DNA of 64,000 nt from Rhynchopus sp. YZ270_cl-10 (lineage: Eukaryota; Euglenozoa; Diplonemea; Diplonemida; Diplonemidae): the NCBI GenBank assembly GCA_964035575.1, contig OZ037885.1:744001-808000 (forward strand), given 5' to 3'. Position numbers and translations under genes: made by a program. The stretch's first letter is position 1, and each line of letters starts with the position of its first letter. The notes beneath the pieces were generated by a model. The model worked only from the letters and a program-made list of their open reading frames with translations. It was not told where the DNA came from and did no database searches. Shown one piece after another: positions 20,251 to 30,518 of this stretch.

Positions 20251-21137
20251 TGTTGTCCCTGCTGGTTCAGAGCAAGTATTTTAGCCTTTTTATGTTTTTT
20301 TTTTTTAAGTTTCCCGTTCCCTCTGCTACTGCTGTTCATTTTTTGTTTTTTTGTTTTTTTTGATACATTGTTGTAATAGTGTAGTTGCCACTTGCACCAT
20401 TCTAGCAATCATACTCTTTTTTTGAACGAATTAAACGACTTTTTTTTGTTTGACTTCTACTCTCCCTTTTTATCATATCCCAGAGTCATTTTTCTAGCTG
20501 TGTTGTCCTTTTTTTTTTTTTGTGTTCTTTTGGTCGAGGGCAAAGCTTGTTTGCTTATGCAACGTACAGCTTCCCTCATGCGAGATGTCAATGTGTTTCG
20601 TCGATATTTGTGGATCTCAGCTCTACATAGAACGTTTGCACGTTGGAGGGGGGGTTTTTTTTTCTCTTCAGTGTACACCAGTGATTTTTTTTTTTTTTTT
20701 GTGACCCAAAAATCTTTTTTCTTTTCTGATTTTTTTGTGGCGGCTACCCACCCCATGCCACCCTGCGTGTGGTCTTTTCTTTTTTTTCTTTTTTCTTTTT
20801 TTCCTTTGCCCCTTTTTGTGTCACTTGTGTCTGTGTTTTAGAGACGTTTGTACGACCTTCAATTTTTTTTTGTCTAGCTGTTCTCCACCACTCCCCCACA
20901 CAAGGTTGAGATCATGGGGATAGGAGAGAGAGAGCTTCTTTGCGGCTTCAGTGCCAACTAACCACACTGACTACTCCCATACCAATAGGCTCACACCCAT
21001 GGGCAGTGTTCCGCACAGAGGGGTTGCAAACACTGCCTTGCAAAGCAGCAGGCTGTAGTGACACATTCCCCTCAACCTTTATAGACGCAATCATTTCTTG
21101 TTGCCGGGGGTATTTTTTTTTTTATATAGTTACCGTC

Positions 21138-21237
21138 AACGTACGATATATGGACCGTAATAATAGTCCAACTGCCCAATTTTCTCCCAAATAGTCCAAC
21201 ATTTTTACGGTCCATAAAAAGTACGTTTATGGTATCT
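21138..21237. mobile_element. 100-bp inverted-repeat mini-element
   Basis: AACGTAC plus ATGGACCGTAA on the left (21138-21160) recur inverted on the right (TTACGGTCCAT then GTACGTT, ending 21237). Inside them AGTCCAA occurs twice. MITE-like; no flanking duplication was resolved. Confidence 0.55.
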
Positions 21238-21426
21238 CAGGGTGATGTGCCGTCTTCTCAACGTGAATCAATGGGAAGCTAAAGGCCATCTTATTTTTTT
21301 TTTTTTTTTTGTGCTTTCACCCGGATAAATGGTGTCGTAGTATCCATTTTTCTCTATCCTGCAAGCTTGCTTTAAAGGAGAAATCGTTCTAACGGTACAG
21401 TCGCCAATTCACAACCTAATACAGGA

Positions 21427-21481
21427 GGATTGTGCAATGCAACGGAAAAAGTATGTTCCGCTGTATTTTTTTGCACAATCC
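21427..21481. repeat. 55-bp hairpin unit
   Basis: GGATTGTGCAA at 21427-21437 pairs with TTGCACAATCC ending at 21481, with an inner CGGAA/TTCCG pair. Isolated hairpin in the spacer. Confidence 0.65.
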
Positions 21482-21745
21482 AAAAGAGAGAATGATTTCA
21501 TTAGCAGAAACACTGACAGATGGTCTATCTGATCAACTTTTTCTCATCCCTTTTGTTTTCCCTCCTTTTCTCTATTTTTTATTTTTATTTTTATTTTTAT
21601 CAGCATCCTAACCTTTGTATCTGGGGGTTTCAGTCTGTCCTTTTGCCCCCTTTTATTTGAATGAGCGTTTTCTTCAGGTGGTCTTCCTCCGTCTGGTGAT
21701 GGTAGTCTATCAGCAAACAAAAGTTTTTAAGGCCGCAGGGTACTT

Positions 21746-21814
21746 GTGCTTTCATCCGGATGGCTGGCATCGTACGTGGGTCAGTCGGAGGTGCCTGCAT
21801 TAATAACTTCACTT
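21746..21814 (+). repeat. GTGCTTTCATCCGG structured module
   Basis: One of four clear copies (21746, 28240, 28874, 38185). Shared text includes GTGCTTTCATCCGG, GGCATCGTACGTGGGTCAG, TCGGAGGTG and AATAACTTCAC. TCC and GGCTG on the left can pair with CAGTC and GGA on the right, leaving a 15-base loop. All copies are on the + strand. Confidence 0.65.
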
Positions 21815-22120
21815 TTATTTTCGTGGTCCTCTCTCCTCTCCCCTCCTGCAGGTATGAGCGTGTAACTCCTTGAGTTTAGGCACACAAGAAAATGTTCAAT
21901 GCGAACAGAACAAAAAAAAGATACCTGATTTTCAACGATCACAACTCTTCCCACCCAGCAGTTGTATCGCATCGTTTATGTATTCAATACCCTTCACCTA
22001 TAGGGAAGCAATACCCGAGTGTGCATGTGTTTGTTGTATTGTATAATATATTGTGTCCCTTCTTGAACCCTATTTTGAGAATCGATTTTGTCTCTTTTTA
22101 AGTCTTTTTCTTAAGGTGAC

Positions 22121-22150
22121 GAAGCAATGAGAGGGCTTAGGTTTTATCTT
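22121..22150 (+). repeat. Leader hairpin, AAGC/GCTT variant
   Basis: GAAGC, then AATGAGAG, then GGCTTAG and TTTTATCTT. Member of the ACGAGAG family, about 485 bases before the acceptor of the next gene. Confidence 0.5.
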
Positions 22151-22652
22151 AAGCCTTTTCTTTCTTTTCCCATCCTTTTTTTTTTTTTTTTTTGTTTTGT
22201 TTGGTGACTAAACACAACGAAGTTGTTAGCTGCATCTTACCTAATAACCCTTTTCTCCCTTGGTACGAGAATCACGAGAGACATATCCACTTTTTTTATT
22301 ATAAAGTTATTTTCCTCCCTTTTTTTTCTCTCCCTTCTGCAAAAGCATTCTAGCCCATTCGCAGTATTTTTCCTCTTCTTCATATTGTGCAAAAACATAT
22401 TCCCCCACCCTCCCTATTTTTTATCAACCTTTTTTTAAACTCACCCCACACACCTATCACTCAAATTTTTAATCACCCTTTTTTTTTGTGACCGTTTCAT
22501 TTGAAGGTGAAGCACACAGAGGGTGAATTATCATTTTTTTAAAACCCTCTTTTTTTTCCTTCTTTGATTCTGGTTTCACAGTTTACGTTACCAAAAATTA
22601 ATAACCAAAAAATTCTCATAAAATTATCCTTTCAGATTATTTTAAAAGAACG

Positions 22653-23768
22653 ATGCTGAAAGCTACCCTTGCTGTGCTGCTTTGCAGCACTCATACGGCA
22701 GCAGAATGGGTGTCTATGGGGAAGCCTGCCGAGCACAGCAACGTCACCGCCATTTCGATGAGCTTCGACTTTGATACCTTCCCTTCTTTCGCTTATGGAT
22801 ACAACGTCTCTCAGGGGCGTACCAACATCCCGGTCCTTGCTTGGAATGGAACGGGGTGGGTTGAGGAGTATCACCGCGAATCTCAGTTTGCTCAGGGATA
22901 TCATGACTTTACGTTTAAGGTGAGGAACAACGTGAAATACCTTGGGTTGAAGATTCATTACCGCTTTGGGTCTGTCTTGAATGGGGCGATTGGATATCGT
23001 GGGTCGTATGCGTTCCACAACCAGCTTTTTGATTATGAGATTGACGCAAATGGGGATATGTTCATGCTCTGGATCTCTGAGGCTGCGACCACCCCGAGCT
23101 ACCCTGGAACCGGAAACGAATTGGTCACCATCAAATACCCCGAATCAGCCTGGGCATCGTACCCCGCGGCAAACCACTTTGACGCTCAAGACCACGTTGC
23201 CGACCAGACCAACACCTCAAGAGTCACCGACGTCAAAATGGTCCCCGGAGCGACCAAAGCAGACTTCTATGGTGCCTATGTTCTTGGAGGTGAGGTTCAC
23301 GTCTTTAACGACACCAAAACCTACGCACCCCTTGGTGGACACTTCCCAGGGGTTGGAATGGATTTGACCTATTCTGCGCAATACGGAGTGATTTTGTCTT
23401 CATTTGGCCCGTCGGGAGACCTTGAAGTGCACCATTTGGCAAAGCAGGGCGCAGCAACGTGGGTGAAGCTTGGTGAGTCCAGCGTGAAGGGTGTGTCTGA
23501 ACGTCTCCTCAAAACACATGTCAGTGTGTCTGACAAAGGGGTGGTCGTCGTTGCTGCTGAAGGAGAACGTCAAAATGTCCTCAAAGTTGCAACCTACAAC
23601 CTCGAGATCCCAGAGGGCTGGACAGCAGTCGATGTTGAAACACCCGAGCCGATCACCCACTGGGAGATGGGTGTTGGGGGAAACACGATTTACGTTGTGT
23701 ACAGCGAGAACGCAGTTGGCGTGAAGGCTGTCAAGTACGAGCTCGAATCGAAGGTGAAAGAAATGTAG
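22653..23768 (+). CDS. Secreted protein of unknown function, beta-rich
   Basis: A 371-residue protein with a clear signal peptide (about residues 1-17, ending at a THTAA site) and several N-glycosylation sequons (NVT, NVS, NGT, NTS, NDT). No membrane segment. The body is a run of short beta-like segments with repeated aromatic and Gly patterns (for example SAQYGVILSSFGPSGDLEVHHL near 244-265 and GVVVVAAEGERQNVLKVATY near 297-316), which looks like a beta-propeller or other beta-sheet repeat fold, but I recognise no family. The ATG lies 17 bases after a CCTTTCAG acceptor at 22635. Single exon, TAG stop. Codon use is GC-rich like the other real genes, so the gene is secure even though the function is not. 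Confidence 0.75.
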   Translation: MLKATLAVLLCSTHTAAEWVSMGKPAEHSNVTAISMSFDFDTFPSFAYGYNVSQGRTNIPVLAWNGTGWVEEYHRESQFAQGYHDFTFKVRNNVKYLGLKIHYRFGSVLNGAIGYRGSYAFHNQLFDYEIDANGDMFMLWISEAATTPSYPGTGNELVTIKYPESAWASYPAANHFDAQDHVADQTNTSRVTDVKMVPGATKADFYGAYVLGGEVHVFNDTKTYAPLGGHFPGVGMDLTYSAQYGVILSSFGPSGDLEVHHLAKQGAATWVKLGESSVKGVSERLLKTHVSVSDKGVVVVAAEGERQNVLKVATYNLEIPEGWTAVDVETPEPITHWEMGVGGNTIYVVYSENAVGVKAVKYELESKVKEM

Positions 23769-25371
23769 GTTTTTTTGTGTTCATCGCAAAAAAAAAGTAC
23801 TATCGTTGCACAAAGGGGAAAATATAAGGAAGCAAATGTAAAAAAGCAATTCAAAAAAAATATAGCAAAAAACGCCATGTAAGAAAAGTGTGAGTCACAT
23901 ACACAAAGGGGGAGGGGGAATGGAGGAAAAGGGGAGAAATCTCGTTGAGATTTGTAACGTATAGTGATTTATGTGTTTATCATTTTTTTTTTTTTATTTT
24001 TTTAAACCCTCCCCCGTTTCCTAGCTGAGTACCGGCGCTTAGGGATGGTTTTCTTTAGTAGAACATTCCAAAAAATAAAATGGAGGAAAAAAAGGGGATA
24101 CAAATGTCGAGGAAAAAAAGTCTTGAGAACCACCCGGAGAGAACTGTCGAACGTTTAAAAATTTTTTTGACTCAGAAATCAATTACAAAAGTTCTCTTCT
24201 TTGCGGTCAACAAGGAACAGCACGTTTGGTTTTATTTTTTATTATTATCTGACTCTTATCTACTTGACTTTCTTTATCTATTTCTTTTAATTTTATTCGA
24301 CAACCATTCGATCCACAATGCTCTTTTTCAACATCACTTTCCCTCATAAAAAAGTGATGTTCAGATGGTACAAAATACTACATTATTGTCTGAATCTGGT
24401 TGGTATTTTCTCATTTCTTTTGCTTCTTTGCCTTTTTTCCCCCTTTTTATTTTTTTCCCTTCTCTTTTTTTGACAGCTTTTGACGGCTCGCTACAAATAA
24501 GGAAACTGTGAAGAGACTGATTTTCTGTTGTCTCTTTCTCGTCCCTCCCTCCGCTGTGAAGATATGACCCAAAAAAATCTTCGGAAAAAAATCTGGGATT
24601 TTCCCGTTTTTTCCCCGTGAAGTTATCTTCATGGGGGAAAAAGAAGAAAAAAACGTGTTCTGGAAACCCATAAACAATGAGGGGAAAAAAAATCTATTAT
24701 TTTCCCCCTTCCTTTTACTGCCCTCGCTGCTGTGTCCCATTTTCATTGATGTATTGTGGTATTTTTATTCTTTGTGTACTTTCTCTTCTTTGATTTGAAA
24801 GTATATGAAACTAAATTTTTTTTGCATTACGAACAGTGATATGGGGTATATGCGGGTCAGAGAGGAAAGAATAACCTGGGTACCGAGGCATTTTCCCCCC
24901 TCATTTTTTTTCTCTCTCTCTCTTTTTAAAGACCCTTTTTTTTACCCTCCTAAACTGCTTGCTCCTGGAGAAGGGGTGATGTGGAAATATCTTTTTCACC
25001 AACACGGTGAAGTTGTTTGGAATTTGCCCATCTCCCCCCTTTTTATTTTGCTTTTGAGGAAAAGTGGAGATTTGCACAACTGTATCCAACACTACCGAGG
25101 CAACTACACTGCTCCAACAATTTAGCAAAGAAAAAGGGAAGAAGCTAACACCTATGTTTTCACCCCCTTCTTCTAGCGCAGAAACCCCCCTTTGTGTATT
25201 CCAACAGGCCAGCTGCGAATGAGTGCCTCAACGTGTGTGTGTGTTTATAGCAACGCGCTGTAATCTTCAATTACGGATGCTGATTTTTCCAAAAAAAAGT
25301 CGGGGCCGACTCAGCCGGACTACCATCTATGGTTTTGTTGGAAGAAAAAAAAAAACTTCAAAAAAAAAAAA
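23769..25371. other. Spacer upstream of foldback element
   Basis: No gene. AT-rich, with many A and T runs. A local inverted pair (about 24577-24640, ATCTTCGG/GAAGTTATCTTC and GGGAAAA/TTTTCCC) may form a hairpin but is weak. Confidence 0.45.
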
Positions 25372-26298
25372 GGGAAAACCTTTATTCGGCTCACAAAAAG
25401 TAATTTTTCCATCATTCGGCTCACAAAAAAAAAATTAATCCATCATTCTATCAAAGTTACTATAATTTTTCCTTCATTCGGCTCACAAAAGTTAATTTTT
25501 CCACCATTCTATCAATATTTTGCCAATTTTTCCATCATTCTATCAAAGTTTATTTTTCACTTTTCGAAGAAATTTTTACCTTTGCGAAAAAAAATTGGGT
25601 GGGATTTTTTGCCCGTTTTTATAGGTTGTGAGAGAGGAAAATCCGTAGGTGACTGTTGCGCGAAGGTCACGCATGTCAGCAATCACACTATGTGCACCAT
25701 AGTTTGATACAATTCTCACGTTATCGCAGGTCGGGAGGCGACAGCGTCGACGATTGCTGTGCTGGCAACAGGGCTGTTGACATCGTCAGAGGTGCAGGTG
25801 TGCTCAGGGTCGTGCTGGGTGATGCGACAACCATCACCGTCATTCACCGCACACACCCTCCATGCACACAAGGGTCATTCGGGTGCTTCTGCGGTTCGAG
25901 ACGCGGAAGGAAAAATGTGGAGGATGAAGGAGGGCCTGCCACGTTACCGTCTCCTTCAGGTCATCCAAGCTGTTAAACTCGGCACCAGTGACCACTTGTC
26001 TTTGCATATTTAGCAAACAGTGTGTAATTTGTGACCCTGGAAATATAAATTTTTCGAAAAATGCAAAAAAAATGCCCCGTTTTTCCTCAAAAAATCCCGC
26101 TCAATTTTTTTTTTTCCAAACGTAAAAATTTCTTCGAAAAAGTGAAAAATAAACTTTGATAGAATGATGGAAAAATTAACTTTTGTGAGCCGAATGAAGG
26201 AAAAATTATAGTAACTTTGATAGAATGATGGATTAATTTTTTTTTGTGAGCCGAATGATGGAAAAATTACTTTTTGTGAGCCGAATAAAGGTTTTCCC
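25372..26298. mobile_element. Foldback-like element with long inverted repeats
   Basis: The left arm (25372 to about 25614) and right arm (about 26079-26298) are reverse complements over some 220 bases, nearly identical except for a 31-base extra unit in the left arm. The arms are made of short sub-repeats (ATTCGGCTCACAAAA, TTTTTCCATCATTCTATC). The outer boundaries are GGGAAAACC and GGTTTTCCC, both flanked by A runs, so a target duplication cannot be judged. The inner about 460 bases are much more GC-rich and hold overlapping short + strand frames. This looks like a foldback or long-TIR non-autonomous transposon. No transposase is visible. Confidence 0.75.
25730..26013 (+). other. Exon-like cargo inside the foldback element
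   Basis: After a TTATCGCAG (ends 25729) an 80-odd codon frame runs to TAG at 26013; a second frame (25656-25976) overlaps. GC content and codon look are like the host exons, unlike the AT-rich arms. No domain is recognised and no ATG starts the first frame. It may be captured host sequence or an element-specific remnant. Confidence 0.3.
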
Positions 26299-26798
26299 AA
26301 AAAAAAAAAATCTGTACAGTAATATGTAAAGTAACACAATACATCATGGTCCCCTTTTCTAAGAATAGTGGGATTTTTTTTTTTTTGTCGCATTTTTCTT
26401 ATTTTTATAACAATGTCAACGATTTTTCCGATTTTCAAAAAAAAGAAGTTTTTTTCCCTTCCCCTCTTTCCTCTTGTATTCTCCTCCCTTCTCTTCCCTC
26501 TTCCCCCATTTTCCCTCTACAGCAACACACCATTTATCCTTCTCCTCTCTCTTCCTTTTTTATTTTACACATTTACACTATTTTTATTTGAACTTTGTTT
26601 CTAGAAATCCTCTGGAAGCTTGTATTTATTTGCATTGTAACACATTTCAACTACTTTTTATTTTCCAGTACCGTCTGCCGGTGTCCGGTGAGGGCGTTGA
26701 CACATTTAACTTCTCTTTTCTTTTCACTACCAAAAGGATTTGACTATTTCAAAGTCTTTCTGTTTAACCAATCCAGTCCTCAATAGTGTTTCTCTTTG

Positions 26799-27401
26799 AT
26801 GCTGTCAAAGCTGATAGGGAAGCCTCCTAAGGAACGTAAACCACGACGCGATGTCGGATGCATGCCTGTCAAACGCAAAGGCGAGCTCTGCAATGCATGC
26901 GGCCTCACAACCTCTGAGGCAACATTCTGCATTCTGACTGGGTCCGCACACGCAGGGTGCATGGTGTGTTCGCTTGATGTAAACACCTTCCCCTTCTGTG
27001 CGACTACAGGCATGCGACACAGCACACAGGACACACGACGGTCGTTACGCTCCAATGGGTCCACCACAATGAGGAAAAAGCATTGTTTAGAACCGGGTAC
27101 CGAAACCCTTGAGGCAAGAAGCCATGTACAGGTTCTTCGTGCAGTGGAAACGGCTCTTGCTGAGGAAGTGCTGGAGGCAGTGCAGACCGCAGCACAGCGA
27201 ACCGAGGTTCGCATACCTAAGTTGGAGATGCATAAGTCTTGGAAGGGTGCCGGGGAGCAGGTGAAGCTCAGAGCACTGCGCAAGCCTCGGCAACGCGCTG
27301 CAAGGAGGAGCACGCAAAAGTCGGGAGCAAGCCGGTCGCATCTCGGGGGGTCTTCAAACCAGAGAGGCCCGATGTCCACTAGTAATAGAGTGCAGAGTTG
27401 A
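26799..27401 (+). CDS. Cys-rich basic protein, unknown function
   Basis: A 200-residue protein. Residues about 20-72 carry eight Cys and several His with metal-binding spacing: C-MPVKRKGEL-CNAC, then FC near 43, GCMVC near 54-58 and FPFC near 65-68, resembling a small zinc-binding module (not a canonical GATA finger although CNACGL looks similar). The remainder includes a short Ala/Glu-rich helix (about 114-135) and a strongly basic Arg/Lys/Ser tail, which suggests nucleic acid binding. The ATG at 26799 follows a CAATAG at 26785. Antisense to it a 208-residue frame is also open; the + frame is preferred because of the ordered Cys motif, the acceptor, and the strand of all other genes. Function unknown. 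Confidence 0.6.
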   Translation: MLSKLIGKPPKERKPRRDVGCMPVKRKGELCNACGLTTSEATFCILTGSAHAGCMVCSLDVNTFPFCATTGMRHSTQDTRRSLRSNGSTTMRKKHCLEPGTETLEARSHVQVLRAVETALAEEVLEAVQTAAQRTEVRIPKLEMHKSWKGAGEQVKLRALRKPRQRAARRSTQKSGASRSHLGGSSNQRGPMSTSNRVQS

Positions 27402-27863
27402 AACAAGGGGGAGAAATGAAGGTTAAAGCTGTTTTTAATAGAGTTAAGTTTTTTTCAAGGGTAATCCTGCCGTTTTTTTTGGTGACTAAGCACGAGAGGC
27501 TTAGGATCATCTTATAAACTTTTCTTTTTTTTTTGTCTCACTTATCCATTGATACTCACGCTTTCCCCTTCCCTACCCCCTTTTTTAAATGCATTATTGT
27601 GTTCAGTGCACAGATTTTGAGCTATACCTTCTGCACTCGCTCCAGGCACTCCAGCGAGGTGTCAATGCTGTGCGTTCACACAACTTGCCTGACAAGGAAA
27701 TGGTTGTTCGTTGTACAGCTGTAGGCCATTTTCCTGTGTGGTCCTGCGTGAAGCATAAATGCTGTTCTTAACGTTGTGGTGGTGGTGGTGGTGGTGGTGG
27801 TGGTGTCCTTTCTTAATATTTCTCCAAACCTTTTCAATTTCAGAAAAAAAATAGATAAAAGAA
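27402..27863. other. Spacer with leader hairpin upstream of REEP gene
   Basis: It contains the ACGAGAG hairpin at 27486-27504, a (GGT)n microsatellite at about 27778-27804, and a TTTCAATTTCAG acceptor ending at 27843. Confidence 0.6.
27481..27520 (+). repeat. Archetypal leader hairpin with ATCATCTTATAAAC box
   Basis: GGTGA, then CTAAGC (27486-27491), loop ACGAGAG, GCTTAG (27499-27504), then GATCATCTTATAAAC and a T run. This is the clearest member of the family. Close copies, some with degraded arms, are at 31696, 32103, 46122 and 52641. Confidence 0.75.
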
Positions 27864-28592
27864 ATGTCGTACATCGCTAGCATTGCGGTTCTTGGAGGTG
27901 GGTTTGTGTGGCCAGCGTATCAGTCGGTGCAGTGCATAGAGTCGAGCGTGGAAAAGGAGAAGACACGTCTGCTGAAGTACTGGGCCGTGTTCGGGCTGTT
28001 CTACTTCGTGACCTCGCTGCTCGACTTCATCCTGCGGTTCATTCCGCTGTACCACTACCTCCACGCAGCCTTCATCATCGCGCTTGCGACACAGGAGATT
28101 GTCCAGGAGACAGCTTTTGAGTTGGTCGCCAAACACGCAGGTCCTGTCAAGGTATGTATCAAACGTTGATAAAAAAGTTGTGTTTTGTGGGCGGTGAAGG
28201 CTTAGGTTCATCTTTTTTTTGTTGTTGGTCGCAGGGTTTTTGTGCTTTCATCCAGCTGGCATGGGTGGGTCAGTCGGAGGTTCCTGTATTAGTAACTTCA
28301 CTTTTTCTGACTGTTCTTTTGTTGTACCATCTTTGAAGTTACTTCGATGCTTTATGAGACACAAAAAACACCTTTGTGACTCTGCCTCGTAGCATCGGAC
28401 CAGGCCATGCCGTGTTTTTTAAAATTTACAAAACAAAGCAAAAGAACAAAAGAGAGGAGACGAGAAAAAAACGTGAAAAAACTCCATCTTTCAAATAAAA
28501 ATCGTATCTTACATATTTTACCCCTTTTCTCCACACAGAAGCAAGTCATGGAGGTGTACGAATCGACACTGAAGAAGGTGCAGGGCAAATAA
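27864..28592 (+). CDS. REEP/TB2/DP1/HVA22 family ER-shaping protein, two exons
   Basis: Exons 27864-28151 and 28539-28592 (GTATGT donor, CACAG acceptor, phase 0) give a 113-residue protein. The family (REEP5/Yop1/HVA22) inserts hydrophobic hairpins in the ER membrane and bends it into tubules. Visible: FVWPAYQSVQCIES near 14-27, which matches the family's YPAYxSxKAxES motif, then KYWAVFGLFYFVTSLLDFIL and a second hydrophobic stretch to about 80, and a C-terminal amphipathic helix (about 80-110) of the type needed for curvature. The protein is near the short end of the family. Start: ATG 20 bases after a strong TTTCAG acceptor at 27843. The 387-base intron contains a leader-hairpin remnant, a structured module and a CTCCATCTTTC motif, all also found in spacers. 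Confidence 0.88.
28188..28304 (+). repeat. Repeat modules inside REEP intron
   Basis: GGTGAAGGCTTAGGTTCATCTT (about 28190-28211, a hairpin relic lacking its loop) is followed by the GTGCTTTCATCC module at 28240-28304. The order, with GGTCGCAGGGTTTTTG before the module, matches GGCCGCAGGGTACTTG at 21731 in a spacer. Confidence 0.6.
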
Positions 28593-29600
28593 GAACGGGG
28601 TTCTTTTGCGAAGTGATGCTAACCTGCCTGCACACATTTTTTTATTTTAAAATTCCCCCCCCCCGTTTTCTTCCTTGCTCCCTTGGGAGTAATGTTCATA
28701 GAAATTCTTAGAGCTTTCTAAAAAAAAATACAAAAGCAACATACAGTATAAAAATACCCTGCCAATTTGAGGGGGAAAAAACAAAGGGTAAAATGATTCT
28801 TAGTGCCGTAACCGAGAAATTTTAAGGGATGGTAAAAAAAATTCCTTAATTTTGGGCGTTCCCTTACATTTATCGTACTTGTGCTTTCATTCGGATGGCT
28901 GGCATCGTATGTGGGTCAGTCGGAGGTGTCTGTATCGATAACTACAGTTTTTCGTTCCTTAATTTATCGTTTCTGGAACATTATCGTGCCTTAACTTTCC
29001 TCGGTTATGGTAGTCTGACCCAAGGATTTTCCAAGTGTCTCAGTGTCTCTGCCAACGGTCTCTAAGAAAATTTGAAAGTCATGTGTGCATGAAACATGTG
29101 TATCTTTCAAGTTTTTGTTTTCTTTTTTCTTCTTTTTTAGAGATTGTGCTCTGTGCGAATATCCTTCATTTTTTTTTTTTTTAGCCACCGTTTTGTTGGA
29201 AGAGAGAGAAGGGTTTTTTTTTCTTGACTACATTGGTATTACAAAACCAGCAAAAAATAATTAAAACCAACGCAAAACAAAACAACACAAAATTTGCCAA
29301 AACAGAAACCGAAAAATAAAAAAAAAAATAATGCCCCTCCTTTATTCAGTACCTCAACAATACCTACCACGAAAAAAACGCCAAAAAAACCCACAGAAAA
29401 AATACACTACTACCCTACTCTGGGGATTCTCAAACAAATACTACGACTTGTTCTGTTCCCTCTCTCCCCTTCCCATACACATTACCCACCGGAGTCGTTC
29501 TCCCCTTCCCCCTTCCCCCTTCCCCTCTTCCTTTTTATTTGAGTTTTTCTCCCCAACAAAACTCTCAACACCAAGTTTTTTCCCCTTAACTACCGATCCA
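28593..29600. other. Spacer upstream of IQ-motif protein
   Basis: It holds a structured GTGCTTTCATTCGG module at 28874-28950 and a CATGT/ACATG hairpin with TATCTTTCAAG box at 29080-29112. The last 300 bases are C/T-rich and form a long leader for the next gene. Confidence 0.55.
28874..28950 (+). repeat. GTGCTTTCATTCGG structured module
   Basis: Second spacer copy of the module seen at 21746, with the same GGCATCGTATGTGGGTCAG and TCGGAGGTG text and TAACTACAG end. Confidence 0.65.
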
Positions 29601-30518
29601 ATGACATCCTTACAGTATCACTACCACACCCACCCTCGGCAGACCCCTCTGTCAAGCTTCGGTCGATTCGTCTCTTCGTTTGGCCTCAAAGACGGATCCT
29701 CCCCTGAACACCTTGACGAGCAACCCGACACCATCCCAAGCACCCCACCCAGCGAGGTTCACATTGATATGCACAACGTTGACATGAAGGATGTATACCG
29801 GCAAACCTACCGACGTCCACATCCTTCCGCGTTTGCCACCGTTAGCGGAAGAGCTGCGCATCTCCCTAAGGACACTTGTATTAACCTCGGATCAGATCAT
29901 AATCGCAGTGCCTTAATCTTTAGCCCCGCTGGATCAGCAGAAGGTCCTATTGAAGAGTCGGGTCTGTCATTGGAAGGGCCGGAAGAAGATGGAGGGGATA
30001 TGAGTCATTTCTATTCAATTCATGAAGTCGAAGAGGTTGGGACAAGGGGAGAGTCTCCTGCCCCATCGCGCGCTTCTGTGACGTCGACAGGATCGGTTGG
30101 CGATGTGTTGTCATATGCAGAGGGGTGCCCTTCTGATCAACGATGGAGGGCCGAATATCTGCAAATAGTAGCACCGATTTTGCAACGTGCTGCAAGGGGG
30201 TATGCAGGGAGAAAAGCGGTGTTTGCCCAATTCGCGAAGGATGTCCAAGAAAGCACCGAAGAAATCATCCTCCCACAGCAAGACAATCTCTCCGACCTCT
30301 GCCACGAAAGCAAATCCGTCATGACCGAGGTTCGTTTCAACGAAGCCAACCAATTTATCCATGCCTCAAGAATAGGTGAGCGAAATGATAACACAAACAC
30401 ACAACGCCCTAAATTGAAAGCGCAACGTGACAGAATGAGGCTGGATGGGCTTCCACGCAAGCCTTCGTCAATGGTATATGGAGATAGTGTATGGCTCTCA
30501 CATATCAAAGAAGATTGA
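29601..30518 (+). CDS. IQ-motif protein of unknown function
   Basis: The frame is open from 29331 but the part before 29601 is translated pyrimidine-rich leader; the ATG at 29601 gives 305 residues. One calmodulin-binding IQ-type motif is visible near residues 191-206 (ILQRAARGYAGRKAVF, fitting [ILV]Qxxx[RK]Gxxx[RK]xx[FL]). Otherwise it is a low-complexity, Ser/Pro/Glu-rich and probably disordered protein with a basic C-terminal stretch. It has no signal peptide or membrane helix. It may bind calmodulin or a centrin-like protein; a single IQ motif is weak evidence. TGA stop. Composition from 29601 on is more balanced than upstream, which supports the start. Confidence 0.65.
   Translation: MTSLQYHYHTHPRQTPLSSFGRFVSSFGLKDGSSPEHLDEQPDTIPSTPPSEVHIDMHNVDMKDVYRQTYRRPHPSAFATVSGRAAHLPKDTCINLGSDHNRSALIFSPAGSAEGPIEESGLSLEGPEEDGGDMSHFYSIHEVEEVGTRGESPAPSRASVTSTGSVGDVLSYAEGCPSDQRWRAEYLQIVAPILQRAARGYAGRKAVFAQFAKDVQESTEEIILPQQDNLSDLCHESKSVMTEVRFNEANQFIHASRIGERNDNTNTQRPKLKAQRDRMRLDGLPRKPSSMVYGDSVWLSHIKED

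Larger units (their letters stand above)
19344..22652. other. 3.3-kb spacer rich in small hairpins
   Basis: No gene recognised. The + strand is T-rich throughout. It contains four ACGAGAG-type leader hairpins (19540, 19671, 20155, about 20211), one more at 22121, two mini inverted-repeat units (21138-21237 and 21427-21481), and a copy of the GTGCTTTCATCCGG module at 21746-21814 with a weaker one at about 21311. It ends at a TTTCAG acceptor (22635). Confidence 0.55.

Noticed and set aside
26870-26930. GATA-type zinc finger in the Cys-rich basic protein (CNACGL)
   Set aside because: In GATA fingers CNxC is the second Cys pair after a CxxC and a 17-18 residue loop; here the first pair is missing and further Cys follow, so the spacing does not fit.
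26780-27406. 208-residue minus-strand frame opposite the Cys-rich basic protein
   Set aside because: The + strand frame has ordered Cys pairs, an acceptor before the ATG and the common gene orientation; the antisense frame has none of these.
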